The notes below the pieces were generated by a model. The model saw only the letters and a program-made list of their open reading frames with translations, was not told the origin of the DNA and did no database searches. DNA of 7,231 nt from Verrucomicrobiia bacterium (GTDB lineage Bacteria; Verrucomicrobiota; Verrucomicrobiia; CAIQCK01), in NCBI GenBank assembly GCA_026417675.1, contig JAOACV010000041.1, positions 3,063 through 10,293 of the forward strand, given 5' to 3'. The translations under genes and the position numbers were made by a program. The stretch's first letter is position 1, and each line of letters begins with the position of its first letter. This document shows, one piece after another, positions 4,944 through 7,231 of the stretch.

Positions 4944-5765
4944 ATGAATAAACCGTTTCCACGCATCCGGTGTTATCAGGAACCCGGCGACCGTGTCGTC
5001 GTGACCCTCGACGGCCAACTGGTGTTCTCCTACTATTTCGGCGCGAGCTATCCGCGACCGTTCATCTACCCGCTGCTGACGGCGCGGGGGCACAACGTGC
5101 TCGCCTACGGGCATTCGGTGGACCTCGTCGGCCACAGCCATCATCGCGGGCTGTTCATCGCGCACGCCGACGCGGGTGGCCAAAAGTTCTGGGCGGACCG
5201 CGACGGTCGTTGCGTGCAACAGCGGCTGCTGAAGCTGGAGGACGGTGTGGAGGAAGGAACCGTGGCGGCGTTGAACCACTGGATCGCGGACAACAAGGTG
5301 CTGTTGGTCGAAACACGCGAGTTCACGCTGCGCGCCAACCGCACGCTGCGCGTGACGCTTGAATTCACCGCGCCCAACGGCGACGTGGTGTTCGCCGCGA
5401 CCAAGTTTGGTTTCCTCGCCTGCCGCGTGGCCAAGACCATCGGCGTGGCGGCCGGCGGCGGCAAAATTCGCGACGCGATGGGCCGCGTGAATGAAAAAGG
5501 CGTCTTCGGCCAGCGGGCCGCGTGGTGCGACTACAGCGGCCCGGTCGCGCCGGGCAAGCAGGGCGAGGGCGATGTCTGGGCGGGCGTCACAATCGTGGAC
5601 GACCCGTCAAATCCGCATCATCCCACGCCGTGGATGTGCCGCGACGACGGCTGGTTCTCGCCCGCGTTCAACATGATCGAGCCGTTCACGCTCAAGAAGG
5701 GCGGGAAGCTGACCTTGCGCTACCGCGTCAACGCGCATGACGGGCCGGACGCGGTGACGGCGTGA
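4944..5765 (+). CDS. DUF6807 (PmoA-like) family protein
   Basis: 273 residues from ATG 4944. The frame is open further to a TTG at 4905, but those 13 residues look like untranslated sequence, and AGGG (4935-4938) stands 5 nt before the ATG. Visible family marks are VTLDGQLVFSYYF (about 20-32), YPLLTARGHNVLAYGH (42-57), the His-rich GHSHHRGLFIAHAD (63-76), and a C-terminal RYRVNAHDG. Such proteins are usually labelled 'PmoA family' from a distant match to a methane monooxygenase subunit, but they are soluble, beta-rich and have nothing to do with methane. In Verrucomicrobiota and Planctomycetes they lie next to Gfo/Idh/MocA and ThuA genes, as here, which points to carbohydrate metabolism. The His cluster suggests a metal or sugar-binding site (inference). 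No signal peptide is seen, so it is probably cytoplasmic. The next gene follows after about 10 nt, implying co-transcription. Confidence 0.82.
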   Translation: MNKPFPRIRCYQEPGDRVVVTLDGQLVFSYYFGASYPRPFIYPLLTARGHNVLAYGHSVDLVGHSHHRGLFIAHADAGGQKFWADRDGRCVQQRLLKLEDGVEEGTVAALNHWIADNKVLLVETREFTLRANRTLRVTLEFTAPNGDVVFAATKFGFLACRVAKTIGVAAGGGKIRDAMGRVNEKGVFGQRAAWCDYSGPVAPGKQGEGDVWAGVTIVDDPSNPHHPTPWMCRDDGWFSPAFNMIEPFTLKKGGKLTLRYRVNAHDGPDAVTA

Positions 5766-5768
5766 TGC

Positions 5769-5774
5769 GGGAGG
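5769..5774 (+). promoter_or_regulatory. Shine-Dalgarno-like GGGAGG before the ThuA gene
   Basis: GGGAGG is the strongest ribosome binding site on the plus strand of the window. It is only 1 nt from ATG 5776 and 4 nt from ATG 5779, so it fits the second ATG better. A weaker AAAGGA (5786-5791) lies 11 nt before the third in-frame ATG at 5803. An internal operon gene with a Shine-Dalgarno site next to promoter-proximal genes without one is consistent with leaderless first genes. Confidence 0.42.
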
Positions 5775-5775
5775 C

Positions 5776-6795
5776 ATGATGAGTGAAAGGAATGGAACCG
5801 TGATGACTTTGCGTTGGCGTTGGGTAGTGGCGAGCGTTGTTTGTCTGTGGTGGGTGGGTTTTCCGGTTTTCGGCGCCGAGAAGCTCCGCGTGTTGATCAT
5901 TGACGGGCAGAACAATCACAACTGGGTGGCGACGACGCCTGTCCTCAAGGCAGCGCTGGAAAAGTGCGGACGGTTTACGGTGGACGTGTCCACCACGCCG
6001 CCGGCGCCGCCGCGCGCGCCGACCGCGCCGAGGGGACAACTGACGGCGGCACAGAAAGCGGCGCACGAGAAAGCGATGGCGGCGTGGAAAGAGAAGAAGG
6101 CGGCGGTCGAGAAGGAATCCGCCGAACAATGGAAAACCTGGCGGCCGAAGTTCTCTGACTACGCGGCGGTCGTGAGCAACTACAACGGCGAACTATGGCC
6201 GGAGCCGGTTTGCAGGGCGTTTGAAGAATACGTTCGCAGCGGCGGCGGGTTGGTCGTCTTTCACGCCGCCAACAACGCCTTCCCGCAGTGGCCGGAATGG
6301 AACCTGATGATCGGGCTGGGCTGGCGCGGCAACACCTTTGGCGATCGCGTAACAGTGGACGATAACGGCAACGTCGTGCGCACGCCGAAAGGCGAAGGCC
6401 CGGGCGCGGGCCACGGTCCCCAGCATGAGTATCAGGTTCGTATCCGCGACCGCGAACATTCGATCACTCAGGGTTTGCCGGAAGTGTGGCTGCATCCGAA
6501 AGACGAGTTGTATCAAGGCCAGCGCGGTCCGGCGAAGAACATGCGCATCCTCGCAACCGCGTTCGCGTCGCCGGAGTTCAGGGGCACCGGCGCCCATGAA
6601 CCGATGCTGTGGGTGATTCCCTATGGCAAAGGCCGTTGCTTCACCACCTTGCTCGGCCACGACGAGCATTCCTGCCGCTGCATCGGTTTCCAAACAACCC
6701 TCTGCCGCGGCGCCGAATGGGCTGCCACGGGCAGGGTCACGCTGCCCGTGCCCGACAACTTCCCAACGGCAAAGGAAGTAAGGCTGGCGGAGTAG
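5776..6795 (+). CDS. Exported ThuA-domain protein
   Basis: 339 residues from ATG 5776; ATG 5779 and 5803 are alternatives, and 5803 gives the cleanest signal peptide (MTLRWRW, hydrophobic core, VFGA then EKL). ThuA proteins have a glutamine-amidotransferase-like Rossmann fold and are tied to trehalose and other glycoside utilisation, possibly acting on 3-keto sugars. Visible marks, numbered from 5776: LRVLIIDGQNNHNW (37-50), YAAVVSNYNGELWP (129-142), GGGLVVFHAANNAFPQW (156-172), a His/Gly-rich loop GPGAGHGPQHEYQV (208-221), LHPKDELYQGQRG (239-251) and YGKGRCFTTLLGHDEHS (283-299). An unusual Pro/Ala- then Lys/Glu/Ala-rich insert (75-125) separates the first two strands and may form a protruding coiled-coil arm. 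It is about 10 nt downstream of the DUF6807 gene and very likely in its operon. Confidence 0.88.
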   Translation: MMSERNGTVMTLRWRWVVASVVCLWWVGFPVFGAEKLRVLIIDGQNNHNWVATTPVLKAALEKCGRFTVDVSTTPPAPPRAPTAPRGQLTAAQKAAHEKAMAAWKEKKAAVEKESAEQWKTWRPKFSDYAAVVSNYNGELWPEPVCRAFEEYVRSGGGLVVFHAANNAFPQWPEWNLMIGLGWRGNTFGDRVTVDDNGNVVRTPKGEGPGAGHGPQHEYQVRIRDREHSITQGLPEVWLHPKDELYQGQRGPAKNMRILATAFASPEFRGTGAHEPMLWVIPYGKGRCFTTLLGHDEHSCRCIGFQTTLCRGAEWAATGRVTLPVPDNFPTAKEVRLAE

Positions 6796-6930
6796 AGACT
6801 CGGCTCAACCCATGCCGGCAACGCAAAGTTCGGAGGGCCAAGCTCCGCGAGGCCATTGCATGCGCCGACACGTGTTGAACGCGGACTCGTGCCGCTCGTC
6901 CCTCCGGAAGTCTTGCGCCGGCAGCCTTCA
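6796..6930. other. Intergenic stretch between ThuA and glycosyl hydrolase genes
   Basis: No gene is seen. A small hairpin, CGGAG (6831-6835) with CTCCG (6843-6847), lies in a GGCC-flanked segment that looks like dispersed repeat sequence I associate with this group, but only one copy is in the window. There is no T-run, so no terminator is called. Confidence 0.3.
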
Positions 6931-6983
6931 TGGTTGGAATTGCCGCCGCGTTCGCAGTAGAGTGCCGCCCGCAATTCCAGCCA
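6931..6983. repeat. 13-bp inverted repeat spanning the glycosyl hydrolase promoter region
   Basis: TGGTTGGAATTGC (6931-6943) and GCAATTCCAGCCA (6971-6983) are reverse complements at 12 of 13 positions, with 27 nt between. The repeat overlaps the candidate -35 box and ends 13 nt before the ATG at 6997. It could be paired half-sites for a regulator or a 5'-UTR hairpin. Confidence 0.55.
6934..6963 (+). promoter_or_regulatory. Weak candidate promoter of the glycosyl hydrolase gene
   Basis: TTGGAA (6934-6939) and TAGAGT (6958-6963) are 18 nt apart, each with four of six consensus bases. Transcription would start near 6970, leaving a leader of about 27 nt that contains the right arm of the inverted repeat. 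Confidence 0.28.
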
Positions 6984-6996
6984 ACCCGAGAACGCC

Positions 6997-7231
6997 ATGA
7001 AACCTTCACATATTCTTCTTGCCTCGATTCAAGAGGCCACTCTGTTCCTCCTGACGGCCCTTCTCATCGCCGTGTCTCCTGCTCGCGCCATCGAATCGGC
7101 CGCCGTGAAGAAACTCTTCGCCCGTCCTCCGCGCGAATATGCAACCGCGCCGTTGTGGGTCTGGAACGACATGCTCACCGAGCGGCAGGTGCGCGACACA
7201 ATGCGCGACCTCGCGGGACAACACGTGAAAC
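6997..7231 (+). CDS. Exported glycosyl hydrolase, N-terminal part (GH106-like or related, runs off right edge)
   Basis: 78 complete codons are visible. Residues 1-31 are a signal peptide with a long hydrophobic core ending SPARA, cleaved before IES. Then FARPPREYATAPLWVWNDMLTERQVRDTMRDLAGQHVK (41-78, broken here by the window end) matches the opening of large Planctomycetes/Verrucomicrobia glycosyl hydrolases of the alpha-L-rhamnosidase-like (GH106-type) group. In that group PP...PLWxW starts the TIM barrel and a Q(V/I)xxxMxDLA helix follows. The catalytic residues are outside the window, so family and substrate are tentative. It lies 201 nt after the ThuA gene on the same strand and probably has its own promoter. 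Confidence 0.68.
   Translation, partial: MKPSHILLASIQEATLFLLTALLIAVSPARAIESAAVKKLFARPPREYATAPLWVWNDMLTERQVRDTMRDLAGQHVK

Overview
The window looks like part of a Verrucomicrobiota chromosome, most like the Pedosphaera/Limisphaerales group. This is inferred from the gene set (secreted alpha-2-macroglobulin, Tat-exported Gfo/Idh/MocA oxidoreductase, DUF6807 'PmoA-like' protein, ThuA protein, large exported glycosyl hydrolase), the high GC content, the scarcity of Shine-Dalgarno sites and the dispersed GCGTTC/GAACGC palindromes. No rRNA or marker gene is present to confirm it.

Layout. (1) Positions 1-1265, minus strand: the N-terminal 421 residues of a secreted bacterial alpha-2-macroglobulin that runs off the left edge. 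(2) Positions 1266-2400: a repeat-rich stretch without a gene. It holds six copies of a 21-nt palindrome, a MITE-like element of about 98 bp, a long hairpin and a degenerate 21-bp tandem repeat. (3) Positions 2405-3289: a decayed integron. A frameshifted C-terminal fragment of an IntI-type tyrosine recombinase is followed by a palindrome-rich candidate attI region. Next comes one gene cassette encoding an unrecognised protein, and its 3' end lies inside a well-formed attC site of about 60 bp. The integrase fragment and the cassette read in the same direction, the less common 'reverse-integrase' arrangement. (4) Positions 3314-7231, plus strand: a carbohydrate locus beginning with a good sigma70-type promoter 25 bp after attC. 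In order it carries a Gfo/Idh/MocA oxidoreductase, a DUF6807 protein, a ThuA-domain protein and the start of an exported glycosyl hydrolase. The first two are separated by a short element with inverted-repeat ends.

The carbohydrate genes plausibly work together: the glycosyl hydrolase releases sugars, and the exported Gfo/Idh/MocA and ThuA proteins process them, possibly through oxidised (3-keto) glycosides. The substrate cannot be read from sequence. The integron appears inserted or stranded between the alpha-2-macroglobulin gene and this locus and is probably no longer self-mobile. The most unusual items are the relic integron with its unassigned cassette protein, and the pair of TATACAGACTGT palindrome sites between integrase and cassette.
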